The position numbers and the translations under genes were made by a program. Shown in pieces: positions 35,379 through 43,408 of a stretch of 64,000 nucleotides of DNA. Source of the stretch: Mycolicibacterium tokaiense (GTDB taxonomy: Bacteria > Actinomycetota > Actinomycetes > Mycobacteriales > Mycobacteriaceae); assembly GCF_010725885.1 (NCBI RefSeq), contig NZ_AP022600.1, forward strand, positions 1,178,001-1,242,000. Direction: 5' to 3'. The notes under the pieces were generated by a model. That model was not told where the DNA came from. It ran no database searches and saw nothing but the letters and a program-made list of their open reading frames with translations. Positions within the stretch are counted from its first letter, which is position 1. The number at the start of each line of letters is the position of its first letter.

Positions 35379-36392
35379 CTAGGCGGCGGCCTCGCTGGTC
35401 GGCATCAGCCGGTCCAGCACATCGGTCAGCGTGATCAGCCCCACCGGGTTGTCGTCGGCGTCGAGCACCACCGCCAGATGCTCCCGTGTCTCCCGCATGG
35501 TCCGCAGCGCCTCGTACACCGGGACTGCGGCCGGCAGCGTCAGCGCGGGTCGCATCAACTCGGCTGCAGTGCAACCGGTTTCAGCCGACAAGCTGTCGCG
35601 CACGTGCACCACGCCCCGGACCTCATCGCCGTCGAGCACCAGCAGCCGCAGATGCCCGGTGGCGCGCGACTCGGCCTGAATGGTTGCCGGATCGGCGCCG
35701 GAGGCAACGCCCCGCGGCCTCTCCCCGGTCACCAGGTCACCGACGGTGAGCGCCTGCAGTTCCAGCGCACTCATCAGGTTGATGCTGTACTGCTGGTCGA
35801 GTGTCCCGACGGTGGTCGAGTGCTCCACCAGATGCCGCAGAGTGTCGGGGTCCTGACCGGCGGCCAGCTCGTCGACGGGCGTCACGCCCACCTTGCGCAG
35901 CATCCAGTTCGCCGCGCGGTTCAGCGTGATCAGCACCGGTCGGAACACCGCCATGAACGCCCGCATGGGCAGCGCCAGCATGATCGCCGAGCGCTCGGGA
36001 TGCGCGATCGCCCAGGACTTCGGTGCCATCTCCCCTACCACCAGGTGCAGGAACGTGACGATCACCAGCGCCAGCACGAAGCCGGCCACGTCGGCGGCCC
36101 AGCCGGGTGCGCCCCACGAGCTGAACACCGGTGTGAGCCAATGGTGCACAGCGGGTTTGGTGATCGCACCCAGCGCCAGCGTGCACACAGTGATGCCCAG
36201 CTGCGAGCCGGCCAGCAGCACCGACAGCTCACCGGAGCTGCGCAAAGCGGCACGGGCCGAGCGACTGCCGGCAGCGGCGTCCTCGATGCGGTGCCGGCGC
36301 GCGGCGATCAGCGCGAATTCCACGGCCACGAAGAACGCACTCGACGCGATCAAGATGACGGTGATCAGACCGATCACCCACGGGCTGCTCAT
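35379..36392 (-). CDS. CNNM/CorC-type membrane protein (DUF21 + CBS)
   Basis: 337 residues. The N-terminal DUF21 domain has three to four membrane helices and VGEMAPKSWAIAHPERSAIM, the conserved 'GE..PK..A' motif of CNNM/CorC proteins. Two CBS repeats follow (LLVLDGDEVRGVVHVRDSL, then LAVVLDADDNPVGLITLTDV). Such proteins act in magnesium/cobalt transport or homeostasis. It resembles Rv1841c as remembered. Its start overlaps the stop of a longer paralog (ATGA), so the two form a pair, possibly a heterodimer. It lacks the C-terminal CorC_HlyC domain seen in the paralog. Confidence 0.87.
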   Translation of the reverse strand: MSSPWVIGLITVILIASSAFFVAVEFALIAARRHRIEDAAAGSRSARAALRSSGELSVLLAGSQLGITVCTLALGAITKPAVHHWLTPVFSSWGAPGWAADVAGFVLALVIVTFLHLVVGEMAPKSWAIAHPERSAIMLALPMRAFMAVFRPVLITLNRAANWMLRKVGVTPVDELAAGQDPDTLRHLVEHSTTVGTLDQQYSINLMSALELQALTVGDLVTGERPRGVASGADPATIQAESRATGHLRLLVLDGDEVRGVVHVRDSLSAETGCTAAELMRPALTLPAAVPVYEALRTMRETREHLAVVLDADDNPVGLITLTDVLDRLMPTSEAAA

Positions 36393-37750
36393 CGCTGGAC
36401 CTCCTCGGCACGCACGGCGACGAACACCTGCGAGGGCACGTGTTTGTCGACGGCCCGGATTTCGATGGTGAGCAGATCCTGGGGTTGCGGCTCGTCGGCC
36501 ACCAGATCCTCGGCCTCGGGTTCCAACACCACCGACACGGTGTCGCCCACTGCGGGCAGACCCCCGGCCTCGGCGATGGCCAGGCCGGCGATGGTCTCGT
36601 AATCCCCCTCGGGCAGCAGACGATCGAACATCCGGTGCACTTCGTCGAGCGGGGTGTCACCGGGTATCAGCCAGCCGTCGCCTTCGGCCACGGCGTCATC
36701 GTCGGCATCGACGTCGTGCTCGTCGTCGATCTCGCCCACCAGTTCCTCGGCCATGTCCTCGATGGTCACGACGCCGGCAAATCCCCCGTATTCGTCGATC
36801 ACCAGCGCCATTTCGTCATCCGCGGCGCGCAGCGCCTGCAGCACCGACGGCAGCGGCATGGCGGTGGGCACGATCACAGCCGGGCGGCACCGGGTGCCCG
36901 CGGTGCCGCCCGGTGCGGCGGCGTCCAACAGGTCCAGCATGTGCACGACGCCGCGCAGATCGTCGACGTCCTCCCCCACCACCGGGTAGCGGGTGTGCCC
37001 CTGCGCCATCAGCGCCAACACCTCGTCGGCCGGCTTGTCCGCGGAGATCACGTCCACCCGCGAGCGCGGGATCATGGCGTGTTCGGCGGTACGGGTGGGG
37101 AAGTCCAGGGTGCGGTCCAGCAACGCGGACAGATCGGGCGGCAACTCACCGGCGTCCCGGGACGCGGCCACGATGTGCTCGAGATCCTTCGGGGTGGCCG
37201 AATGTTCGACGTCGTGCACGGGTTCGATCCGCAATGCCCGCAGCAGCAGGTTGCTGCTCTGGTCGAAGAGCCAGATCAACCATCCGAACAGCCGCAGGTA
37301 CCAGGTCGTGGACAGCGCCAGCGCACGCGCGACGGGCTCGGGGCGGGCGATGGCCAGGTTCTTCGGGAACAGCTCACCGAAGAGCATCTGCACCACCGTC
37401 GAGAACACGATCGCCACCACCGCACCGACGGCGACCCCGATGCCGGTGGGCACATGGGCGCCACCGAGCAGGGTGCCCACACCTTGCCCGATGAGGGGTT
37501 CGGCGACGTAACCGACGAGCAGGCCGGTGACGGTGATGCCCAGTTGGGCGCCCGAGAGCATGAACGACGTGCGTTTGGTGACCCCCAGCGCCCGCTCGGC
37601 GGCGGCGTCGCCGGACTGGGCGCGCGCCTTGAGGCGCGAGCGGTCGACCGCCATGTAGGCGAATTCCTGCGCGACGAAGTAGCCGGTGAGGGCCGTGATC
37701 GCGAGGACGACGACGATGCCGAATGCGATCGCGGCGAGCGCTGTCACCAT
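36389..37750 (-). CDS. CNNM/CorC-type membrane protein (DUF21 + CBS + CorC_HlyC)
   Basis: 453 residues. An N-terminal DUF21 membrane domain (YFVAQEFAYMAVDRSRLKAR, FMLSGAQLGITVTGLLVGYV, FGELFPKNLAIARPEPVARA), two CBS repeats (ARYPVV-like HTRYPVVGEDVDDLRGVVHM and MALVIDEYGGFAGVVTIEDM), and a C-terminal CorC_HlyC domain (AEGDGWLIPGDTPLDEVHRM onward). The order is that of bacterial CorC/TlyC Mg2+ transporters and eukaryotic CNNMs. Similar to Rv1842c. It is the first gene of a two-gene operon with the shorter paralog, with which it overlaps by 4 bp. Confidence 0.9.
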   Translation of the reverse strand: MVTALAAIAFGIVVVLAITALTGYFVAQEFAYMAVDRSRLKARAQSGDAAAERALGVTKRTSFMLSGAQLGITVTGLLVGYVAEPLIGQGVGTLLGGAHVPTGIGVAVGAVVAIVFSTVVQMLFGELFPKNLAIARPEPVARALALSTTWYLRLFGWLIWLFDQSSNLLLRALRIEPVHDVEHSATPKDLEHIVAASRDAGELPPDLSALLDRTLDFPTRTAEHAMIPRSRVDVISADKPADEVLALMAQGHTRYPVVGEDVDDLRGVVHMLDLLDAAAPGGTAGTRCRPAVIVPTAMPLPSVLQALRAADDEMALVIDEYGGFAGVVTIEDMAEELVGEIDDEHDVDADDDAVAEGDGWLIPGDTPLDEVHRMFDRLLPEGDYETIAGLAIAEAGGLPAVGDTVSVVLEPEAEDLVADEPQPQDLLTIEIRAVDKHVPSQVFVAVRAEEVQR

Positions 37751-37921
37751 GTCCCCACCTCCGGCCTGCTCGTCGTCGCGGCGTCAGTCGGAGGTGGGAC
37801 GGGTCTTCGGGGTTCGGCGGGCAAGCGCCTCATCACTCCCTCGTGGTGGTTGGTTGACAGTGGGCATCGAGCTTAGCGGAGGCCGGGAAAGTCGCAGGTC
37901 CGTCACGGTGCGGCAGCGGGA

Positions 37922-37927
37922 TAGGGT
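37922..37927 (+). promoter_or_regulatory. -10 box of FAA hydrolase gene
   Basis: TAGGGT lies 5 nt before GTG 37933. A TTGACA at 37854-37859 is too far upstream to pair with it and has no good -10 box of its own. Confidence 0.4.
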
Positions 37928-37932
37928 GAGGA

Positions 37933-38832
37933 GTGAAGTTTCGCAGAGTGCTGACCGACGACGTGGTGACCACCGAGGTGCTCGGGGAGGCCGGCTGGCA
38001 GACCGCGGCGTCCCCCGTCGGCCCGACACCGTTCAGTGCCGAATGGGAGCTCGCCACCGCCCGGCGTCATCTGCAGCAGACCAGCGCACTGCTGCCGTTC
38101 ACCCCGTTGTCGTTCCGGGACTGTCTGCTCTCCGAGAAGCACAGCGTCGACGCGGCGCGCGGCATGATCAATGCCTTCTACCCGGGCACCGCCCGCATCA
38201 CCAATACCTTCGAAAAGCTGGCGCGCAGAACGTTTCCCGCTTTCCTGCCGAAGAAGCTGTTCTACCGTCAGCCGATCTACTACATGTCCAACGCGCTGAC
38301 CATCGTGCCTACCGGAACGCCGGTGAGCTTCCCCAGCTACAGCACCGCCCTGGACTTCGAGCTCGAGGTGGGCTTTGTTCTGTCCAAGCCACTGCTGGAC
38401 GCCACCGCTGCCCAGGCACGGGACGCCATCGGCGCCTTCGTGCTGCTCAACGACTTCAGTGCGCGTGACGTGCAGCGCGACGAGATGAACACCGGGCTGG
38501 GGCCGCAGAAGTCCAAGCACTTTCTGACCTCGCTGTCGGACACCGCCGTGACGGCCGACGAGGTCCTGCCCCGACTGGGCGAACTGACCGGTTCGGTGAT
38601 CATCAACGGCGACACCGTGAGCACGGTCGACTACTCGGGGCTGCAGTGGTCGGCCGAGGAGGCGCTGATGCACTTCTCCCGCGACGAACAGTTGCTGCCC
38701 GGTGAGCTGATCGGCCTGGGCACGCTGGCCGGCGGGTCCGGCATGGAGACCGGCCGATGGCTGAAACCCGGCGACAGCCTCCGCCTGGAACTCGACGGCA
38801 TCGGCGTCGTCGAGCACCGCATCACCACCTGA
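37933..38832 (+). CDS. Fumarylacetoacetate hydrolase family protein
   Basis: 299 residues. The C-terminal FAH domain shows FPSYSTALDFELEVGFVLSK, with the metal-binding Glu residues of the E-x-E pattern, then VLLNDFSARDVQRDEMNTGL, with the metal-binding Asp, and 'KSKHFLTSL', with the conserved Lys. LLPGELIGLGTLAGGSGMET closes the fold. Family members cleave C-C bonds or hydrate/decarboxylate beta-dicarbonyl acids from aromatic or tyrosine breakdown; the substrate here is not deducible. TAGGGT sits 5 nt before GTG 37933, a nearly leaderless start. It is followed by a strong terminator shared with dps. Confidence 0.88.
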   Translation: MKFRRVLTDDVVTTEVLGEAGWQTAASPVGPTPFSAEWELATARRHLQQTSALLPFTPLSFRDCLLSEKHSVDAARGMINAFYPGTARITNTFEKLARRTFPAFLPKKLFYRQPIYYMSNALTIVPTGTPVSFPSYSTALDFELEVGFVLSKPLLDATAAQARDAIGAFVLLNDFSARDVQRDEMNTGLGPQKSKHFLTSLSDTAVTADEVLPRLGELTGSVIINGDTVSTVDYSGLQWSAEEALMHFSRDEQLLPGELIGLGTLAGGSGMETGRWLKPGDSLRLELDGIGVVEHRITT

Positions 38833-38840
38833 CACACGAG

Positions 38841-38870
38841 TCGGGCCCGCGTCGTGCGACGCGGGCCCGA
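38841..38870. terminator. GC-rich hairpin between FAA hydrolase gene and dps
   Basis: TCGGGCCCGCGTCG (38841-38854) and CGACGCGGGCCCGA (38857-38870) form a perfect 14-bp stem with a minimal loop between the two convergent genes. Confidence 0.75.
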
Positions 38871-38886
38871 AACTGGAGTGTGACGG

Positions 38887-39441
38887 CTACTTCTTGGCCT
38901 TCTCCTTGGCCTTGCTGGCGGCACCCTTTTCGGTGGTCTCGCCGGCGGTGACGATCTCGCCGCCGGAGTTCTCCAGGTGGGCACGTACGAACCACTGGAA
39001 CTTCTCGAGTTCGGCGGAGTGGCCGATCAGCATGTCCTCCGACACGGGGTCGAGGTCACCGAGGGTTTCGATGTATTTGCGGGTGTCCTCGATCACGCCG
39101 TCGTACACCAAGTTCACCGCGGCGAGGTGGGCGAGCACATTGTCGCGCCCCACCGAGTAGTCATCCCAGGTCCGGTCTTTGAGGATGGCGCCGGGCGTGC
39201 CCTGCGGCGAGGCTCCCAGTGCGGCGATGCGCTCTGCGGTCTCGTCGGCGTAGCCGCGAACCAGCTCCACCTGCGGATCGATCATCTCGTGCACACCGAT
39301 GAAGTTGGGGCCCACCACATTCCAGTGCACGTGCTTGAGCGTCAGATGCAGATCGTTGTACGTGCTCAACTGCTTCTGCAGCAGATCGGTGACCTTGCGG
39401 GCGTCCGCTTCGGACATTCCGGGCACGGTAAAGCTAGGCAC
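38887..39441 (-). CDS. dps: DNA-binding protein from starved cells, Dps1-type
   Basis: 184 residues. The ferritin-like core is nearly that of M. smegmatis Dps1: LLQKQLSTYNDLHLTLKHVH, WNVVGPNFIGVHEMIDPQVE and LVRGYADETAERIAALG hold the intersubunit ferroxidase ligands (His, His, Asp, Glu). The lysine-rich tail (TTEKGAASKAKEKAKK) is the DNA-binding C-terminus known for mycobacterial Dps. It forms dodecamers that store iron oxide and protect DNA in stationary phase. AGGAGGT precedes ATG 39441, and a GGTTT-N15-GGGTA SigF promoter lies upstream at 39485-39509. Confidence 0.96.
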   Translation of the reverse strand: MPSFTVPGMSEADARKVTDLLQKQLSTYNDLHLTLKHVHWNVVGPNFIGVHEMIDPQVELVRGYADETAERIAALGASPQGTPGAILKDRTWDDYSVGRDNVLAHLAAVNLVYDGVIEDTRKYIETLGDLDPVSEDMLIGHSAELEKFQWFVRAHLENSGGEIVTAGETTEKGAASKAKEKAKK

Positions 39442-39484
39442 AGTTACCTCCTAGGCCTGAAGTATTTCTTGATCGGGACAGGTG

Positions 39485-39509
39485 TACCCGCAGACCGGAT
39501 CCGAAAACC
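39485..39509 (-). promoter_or_regulatory. SigF promoter of dps
   Basis: On the reverse strand GGTTT (39505-39509), a 15-bp spacer and GGGTA (39485-39489) match the mycobacterial SigF consensus exactly. Predicted start about 39478, giving a leader of roughly 35 nt. SigF/SigH control of dps in M. smegmatis is established. Confidence 0.75.
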
Positions 39510-39516
39510 CGAAGTC

Positions 39517-40431
39517 TCACAGCGCCCGGATGTTCTGCACCGACAGCCGTGGACCACGCCGCGGCTCACGGGCATGACCGCTGACGTACAGCAGCCGGGT
39601 CACGCGGTGGCGGTGCGGGCGCATGGGTTCGAGCAGGTCGATCATCCGCTCGTCGTCCACGGGATGACCGAGCAGCGTCCACCCGACCATCTTGCAGAGG
39701 TGGTAATCCCCCACCGACAGGGCATCAGGATCCCCGAAGGCGCGTTGCGCGGTCTCGGCTGCGGTCCAGACGCCCACCCCCGGCAGCGAGGTCATCGCCG
39801 CGCGCGCATCCTCGGGAGCCCGCGTCACCAGCCGTTGCAGCGCATCCGCGCGTTGCGCGCAACCGACGACGGTCCTGGCGCGGCCGGGGTCCACGTTGGC
39901 CCGGTGGAACTCCCAGGACGGAATGCGGCGCCAGACGTCGGCCTCCGGGAAGACCCGCATGCGGTCGGGCGCAGGACCCGGCGCCGGGGTGCCGAATTTG
40001 GTGACCAGGATCCGGAACGCGCGGAACGCGTCGGCGCCCTGTACCCGCTGCTCGATCACCGCGGGGATCAGCGCCTCCAGCACCAGCCCGGTGCGGCCCA
40101 GCCGCAAGTGCCGGGCCTTACGCCACGAGTCGGCCACCACGGGATGGGTGGGCACAAAATCGGAAACATCGTCGTCGGCTCCCAGGTAGGCGGGCAACCC
40201 GTCGGCGAACTCCGCCGCGCCCGGCCCCCACATCTGGGCGGTCACCGTGTCGACCCCGACGCGCGTCAGGCGCGCGGTCACCGGCCCGCTGACCTGCCTG
40301 CTGGTACGCCAGATCGCGCCGTCGGCCGCCACCTGGAAGGTGGGGTCACCGGGACCGCGGCGCAGGGGAAACAGCGTCGCGCCCAGGCTCACGGGTCCGT
40401 CGAACGTGACGGTGCGCTCCAGCGGAGTCAA
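39517..40431 (-). CDS. DNA glycosylase, HhH-GPD family (AlkA-like, Rv0142 type)
   Basis: 304 residues. The helix-hairpin-helix LPGVGVWTAAETAQRAFGDP is followed by DALSVGDYHL, which holds the catalytic Asp of the HhH-GPD fold, so the enzyme looks active. VLEALIPAVIEQRVQGADAF resembles the AlkA/3-methyladenine glycosylase II start of the glycosylase domain. It should remove alkylated bases. Its stop overlaps the DUF427 start (order DUF427 second) in an ATGA arrangement, so these are one operon. The dps SigF promoter lies within 40 bp of its stop codon. Confidence 0.87.
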   Translation of the reverse strand: MTPLERTVTFDGPVSLGATLFPLRRGPGDPTFQVAADGAIWRTSRQVSGPVTARLTRVGVDTVTAQMWGPGAAEFADGLPAYLGADDDVSDFVPTHPVVADSWRKARHLRLGRTGLVLEALIPAVIEQRVQGADAFRAFRILVTKFGTPAPGPAPDRMRVFPEADVWRRIPSWEFHRANVDPGRARTVVGCAQRADALQRLVTRAPEDARAAMTSLPGVGVWTAAETAQRAFGDPDALSVGDYHLCKMVGWTLLGHPVDDERMIDLLEPMRPHRHRVTRLLYVSGHAREPRRGPRLSVQNIRAL

Positions 40432-40805
40432 TCGTCGGTGACGCTGATGTCGGCTTTGTCGGGGTAGAACGCGACATGCCCGGCGATGTCGGCGACCGCC
40501 GGGTGGGGACGCTCATAGGCCCAGATGGCGTCGTCCACCACGGCGTCACCCGCGGTCACGCTGTAGTAGGTGGCGATGCCCTTGTAGGGACAGTAGGTCG
40601 TGGTGGTGGTGCACAGCAGCCCGCTCTGCACCACATCGGTCATCGGGATGTACTGCACCGCAGGGTAAGTGGACTCCTGCAGGGTGAGCGCCGAGCGGGT
40701 GTCGGCCACCACGGCGCCGTTGACCCGCACCACCACATGGCCCGCGGTGGGCTCGATGGTGATGGGATGGTCGGCGTTGGGCTGCAGGACCTTGTGCTGA
40801 CCCAT
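40428..40805 (-). CDS. DUF427 domain protein (Rv0140-like)
   Basis: 125 residues, a single DUF427 domain: GHVVVRVNGAVVADTRSALT, YPAVQYIPMTDV and the conserved TTYCPYKGIATYYSVTAGDA followed by AIWAYERPHPAVADIAGHVA and FYPDK. The function of DUF427 is not established; the conserved 'CPYKG' and 'AFYPDKVD' blocks are intact. ATG 40805 has a strong AGGAGGTGA ribosome binding site, and its stop overlaps the DNA glycosylase start by 4 bp. Confidence 0.9.
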   Translation of the reverse strand: MGQHKVLQPNADHPITIEPTAGHVVVRVNGAVVADTRSALTLQESTYPAVQYIPMTDVVQSGLLCTTTTTYCPYKGIATYYSVTAGDAVVDDAIWAYERPHPAVADIAGHVAFYPDKADISVTDD

Positions 40806-40859
40806 GCTGTCACCTCCTGGAGATGGTTCAGGTTAGTCGTTTCAACCACATCGGGCCGA

Positions 40860-40865
40860 TACCAT
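40860..40865 (+). promoter_or_regulatory. -10 box of leaderless SRPBCC gene
   Basis: TACCAT lies 7 nt before ATG 40873, fitting the leaderless pattern used elsewhere in the window. Confidence 0.45.
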
Positions 40866-40872
40866 TCCCGGG

Positions 40873-41337
40873 ATGGACAACGCTGCGCCTGACGTCTGCG
40901 CCACCGTGGGGGTCGATGCGCCCGCAGCGGCGGTGTACGCCCTGGTCACCGACCTCGACGTGCTCACCGACCTGGCGGCCGAAACCACCGCCATGCGCTG
41001 GCGCAGAGGCACCGCGGCCACCCCCGGTGCGGTGTTCACCGGTAAGAACCGCAACGGCCGGCGCACCTGGACCACCACCTGTACCGTCACCGCCGCGACG
41101 CCGGGTCGGGTCTTCGCGTTCGACGTCTCGAGTTACGGGATCCCGGTCGCTCACTGGCGCTACGAGATCCTCGAGGCCGACGGCGGCTGCCGGGTCACCG
41201 AGAGTGCCTGGGACCGCAGACCGCGCTGGTTCCGCGGGGTCGCCGAGCGGGCCACCGGGGTGCGCAACCGCAGCGGCGCCAACACCGAGCACATCCAGGT
41301 GACGCTGCAGCGGCTCAAGGAGCGCGCTGAGCGCTAG
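40873..41337 (+). CDS. SRPBCC family protein
   Basis: 154 residues. VGVDAPAAAVYALVTDLDVL, the turn into the first helix, and the long C-terminal helix (TEHIQVTLQRLKERAER) fit the polyketide-cyclase/dehydrase subset of SRPBCC ligand-binding proteins. It is divergent from the DUF427/glycosylase pair and its end overlaps the end of the convergent NAD-dependent epimerase gene by 4 bp. The start at 40873 is supported by TACCAT 7 nt upstream. The ligand is unknown. Confidence 0.82.
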   Translation: MDNAAPDVCATVGVDAPAAAVYALVTDLDVLTDLAAETTAMRWRRGTAATPGAVFTGKNRNGRRTWTTTCTVTAATPGRVFAFDVSSYGIPVAHWRYEILEADGGCRVTESAWDRRPRWFRGVAERATGVRNRSGANTEHIQVTLQRLKERAER

Positions 41338-42341
41338 TCCGCCGCGCGCGCACGCCGGCGCTGCGTGCGCAGGTCCGCCCAGAAACGGGCCGCCTCGCGC
41401 ACCGAATCCTGCACCGGCCGCGGCTGCCAGTGCAGCTCACGGCGGGCTTTCGAGCAGTCCACCGGGGCTTCGGCCCGCATCAGCCGCACCGACTCCAGCG
41501 TGAGCCGTTCGTCGCTGCCCCGCAGTCGCGCCTTGAGGGTGCCGGCCGCGGCCATCGCCCACAGCACGGGCAGCGGAAGGGTGCGCCGGGGCGGGGCCAC
41601 CCCCGCCTCCGCGGCCGCGAGGCGCACCACCTCGGCGTTGGTGATCATCCGCTCGGAGATCAGGTACCGCTGGCCGGGGGTACCGTGCTCGGCGGCGAGC
41701 AGCATGGCCTCGGCGGCATCTTCGACGCCGACGGCCTCCAGGGAGATCTTGTCGAGGACAAACGGCATCTTGCCGAACACCGTGCCGGCGATCAGGGCGC
41801 CGTGCGGGGTCATGCCGTAGTCGCCGCGGCCGTAGGTACTGGCCACACACATCGCCACCGCGGGCAGACCGTGCCGACTCGCGTACTCGAGCACCAGGTC
41901 CTCGGCCTGCACCCGGGACCGCACATAGGCCGTCAGCGCGCCGCGGTCGATGGCGTCGGCCTCGGTGGCCACCCGTCCGCGCTTGCGGCCCACCGTGGCG
42001 TAGCTGCTGGTGAACACGAACTTCTGCAGCGAGGCAGCCACCGCCACGTCGAGCACCCCGCGCAACCCCTCGACGTTGGTGCGGAACAACGGTGCCGGAT
42101 CGCGCAGCCAGGCGCGGGTGTCCACCACGCAGTAGTACACGACATCGCAGCCGTCCATGGCGGTGCGCACGGTGTCGAGATCGAAGATGTCGCCGACGAA
42201 CCGGGTGACCGGGAGATCGTCGATGGCGACGGTGTTGGCGGTGGCCCGGACCATGACACGCACGTCGTCGCCGCGCTCGACCAGCTTGCGGGTGACGTGC
42301 GAGCCGAGGAATCCGTTGGCACCGATGACCAGAGCGGTCAT
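41334..42341 (-). CDS. NAD-dependent epimerase/dehydratase family protein (Rv0139-like)
   Basis: 335 residues of the extended SDR family. MTALVIGANGFLGSHVTRKL is the NAD(P)-binding GxxGxxG start, VFTSSYATVGRKRG the substrate Ser/Thr block, and AYVRSRVQAEDLVLEYASRH occupies the place of YxxxK: the Tyr is followed by VRSR, so the active-site Lys appears replaced by Arg. That departure may mean altered chemistry. ATG 42341 overlaps the SnoaL stop by 4 bp, so both are translated together. Relatives are dihydroflavonol reductase- or 3-beta-HSD-like enzymes acting on isoprenoid, steroid or aromatic ketones. Confidence 0.85.
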   Translation of the reverse strand: MTALVIGANGFLGSHVTRKLVERGDDVRVMVRATANTVAIDDLPVTRFVGDIFDLDTVRTAMDGCDVVYYCVVDTRAWLRDPAPLFRTNVEGLRGVLDVAVAASLQKFVFTSSYATVGRKRGRVATEADAIDRGALTAYVRSRVQAEDLVLEYASRHGLPAVAMCVASTYGRGDYGMTPHGALIAGTVFGKMPFVLDKISLEAVGVEDAAEAMLLAAEHGTPGQRYLISERMITNAEVVRLAAAEAGVAPPRRTLPLPVLWAMAAAGTLKARLRGSDERLTLESVRLMRAEAPVDCSKARRELHWQPRPVQDSVREAARFWADLRTQRRRARAAD

Positions 42342-42841
42342 GAGTGTCTCTCGAACCACGCCGCCGCCTCGTCGTCAAGGGTGCCCAGCTCACGCGCCTT
42401 GCGGCACCACTTCAGGCTGGCCTTGACGAACCGCAGCGGGTTGTAGATGTCCTCCTGACGACACCACCTGCCGTCGCCGGCGTAGGTGACGATCGAGATG
42501 TTGGTGGCGCTGATGACGGTGCCGTCGCCCGGGTCGCGCATCGGGTTGTCCAGTTCGCAGATCACCCGGCCGGTGGGCTCGTCGTACACGGTCCACAACG
42601 AGGGGAACGACGTCATGTAGCTGCCCGGGAAGACCGTCATGGTGCGGTAGATCCACTCGCGCACCTGCTCGCGACCGTGCATGGTGCCCGCCGCGTGTTC
42701 GACGTAGGTCACGTCGTCGGTGTAGTGCGCCACCCACGCGTCCCAGTCCTGGGTGCGGGCGGCCTGGTCAACCGTCTTTTCGAACTCGGCGAATGCGGCT
42801 CGGAGTTCATCGCGGGTAAACAGGGAAGAGACAGCCTCCAC
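42338..42841 (-). CDS. SnoaL-like / nuclear transport factor 2-fold protein
   Basis: About 167 residues from GTG 42841 (VEAVSSLFTRDELRAAFAEF). WDAWVAHYTDDVTYVEHAAG followed by TMHGREQVREWIYRTM is the SnoaL/limonene-hydroxylase/ketosteroid isomerase-like opening of the NTF2 fold. A longer start at 42889 is possible but would place a KstR-type operator inside the gene. No ribosome binding site is visible, in line with a leaderless transcript. It is first in a two-gene operon with the epimerase-like enzyme. The motif upstream suggests a link to sterol or lipid catabolism; the substrate is unknown. Confidence 0.8.
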   Translation of the reverse strand: MEAVSSLFTRDELRAAFAEFEKTVDQAARTQDWDAWVAHYTDDVTYVEHAAGTMHGREQVREWIYRTMTVFPGSYMTSFPSLWTVYDEPTGRVICELDNPMRDPGDGTVISATNISIVTYAGDGRWCRQEDIYNPLRFVKASLKWCRKARELGTLDDEAAAWFERHS

Positions 42842-42850
42842 AACCAGAAC

Positions 42851-42864
42851 TAGAACATGTTCCA
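42851..42864. promoter_or_regulatory. KstR-type operator (TNNAACNNGTTNNA match)
   Basis: TAGAACATGTTCCA matches the published KstR palindrome at every fixed position. It lies 10 bp before GTG 42841 and about 90 bp before msrB. The core GAACATGTTC is a perfect 10-bp palindrome. Confidence 0.55.
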
Positions 42865-42897
42865 ACTGTGTTTGTCGAGACCACATCACCGCAGATC

Positions 42898-42926
42898 GGG
42901 ATTATCTCAATTCGACTTGAGGTTAT
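42898..42926 (+). promoter_or_regulatory. Possible SigH-like promoter of msrB-msrA
   Basis: GGGATT (42898-42903), a 17-bp spacer and GGTTAT (42921-42926) resemble the SigH/SigR pattern (GGGAAT, then GTT) with one mismatch in the -35 box. The spacer carries CTCAA-N6-TTGAG (42906-42921). Confidence 0.3.
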
Positions 42927-42952
42927 TGAAGGGCACAGGGAGGAAGGACCCC

Positions 42953-43408
42953 ATGACACGCACGTACAACAAGGACCCGCAGGCCGTCGCGGCGCTGTCC
43001 CCCGAGCAGTACCACGTCACCCAGCAGAACGGCACCGAGCGGCCGTTCACCGGGGAGTACTGGGACAATCACGAGCCCGGGATCTACGTCGACGTGGTGA
43101 GCGGTGAGCCGCTGTTCGCGTCGGTCGACAAGTTCGAAAGCGGGAGCGGCTGGCCCAGTTTCACCCGTCCGATCGAGGCGCAGAACGTCATCGAGAAGCG
43201 CGACCTGAGCCACTTCATGATCCGCACCGAGGTGCGCTCCGCGGGCGGCGACAGCCACCTGGGCCATCTGTTCCCGGACGGCCCGAAGGACCAGGGCGGG
43301 TTGCGCTACTGCATCAACTCCGCTTCGCTCGAGTTCATCCACCTCGACGACCTCGAGGCCCGGGGCTACGGCCAGTACATCAGTCTGTTCAAGGAGGACG
43401 CGCAGTGA
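42953..43408 (+). CDS. msrB: Peptide methionine-R-sulfoxide reductase MsrB
   Basis: 151 residues. [31 protein letters not shown] and [18 protein letters not shown] are MsrB hallmarks, and [13 protein letters not shown] carries the catalytic Cys (about residue 120). The two CxxC zinc motifs of many MsrB proteins are absent. It reduces the R epimer of methionine sulfoxide in proteins using thioredoxin. ATG 42953 has AGGGAGGAAGG upstream. Its stop overlaps the msrA start (GTGA), forming an msrB-msrA operon that covers both stereoisomers. Confidence 0.95.
   Translation: MTRTYNKDPQAVAALSPEQYHVTQQNGTERPFTGEYWDNHEPGIYVDVVSGEPLFASVDKFESGSGWPSFTRPIEAQNVIEKRDLSHFMIRTEVRSAGGDSHLGHLFPDGPKDQGGLRYCINSASLEFIHLDDLEARGYGQYISLFKEDAQ

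Noticed and set aside
37854..37879. TTGACA with a downstream -10 box as the FAA hydrolase promoter
   Set aside because: No TANNNT lies at 16-19 bp; TAGGGT next to the start codon is a better candidate.
42853..42862. GAACATGTTC as a LexA/SOS box
   Set aside because: The mycobacterial SOS box has GAAC-N4-GTTC; here the spacer is 2 nt, which fits the KstR motif better.
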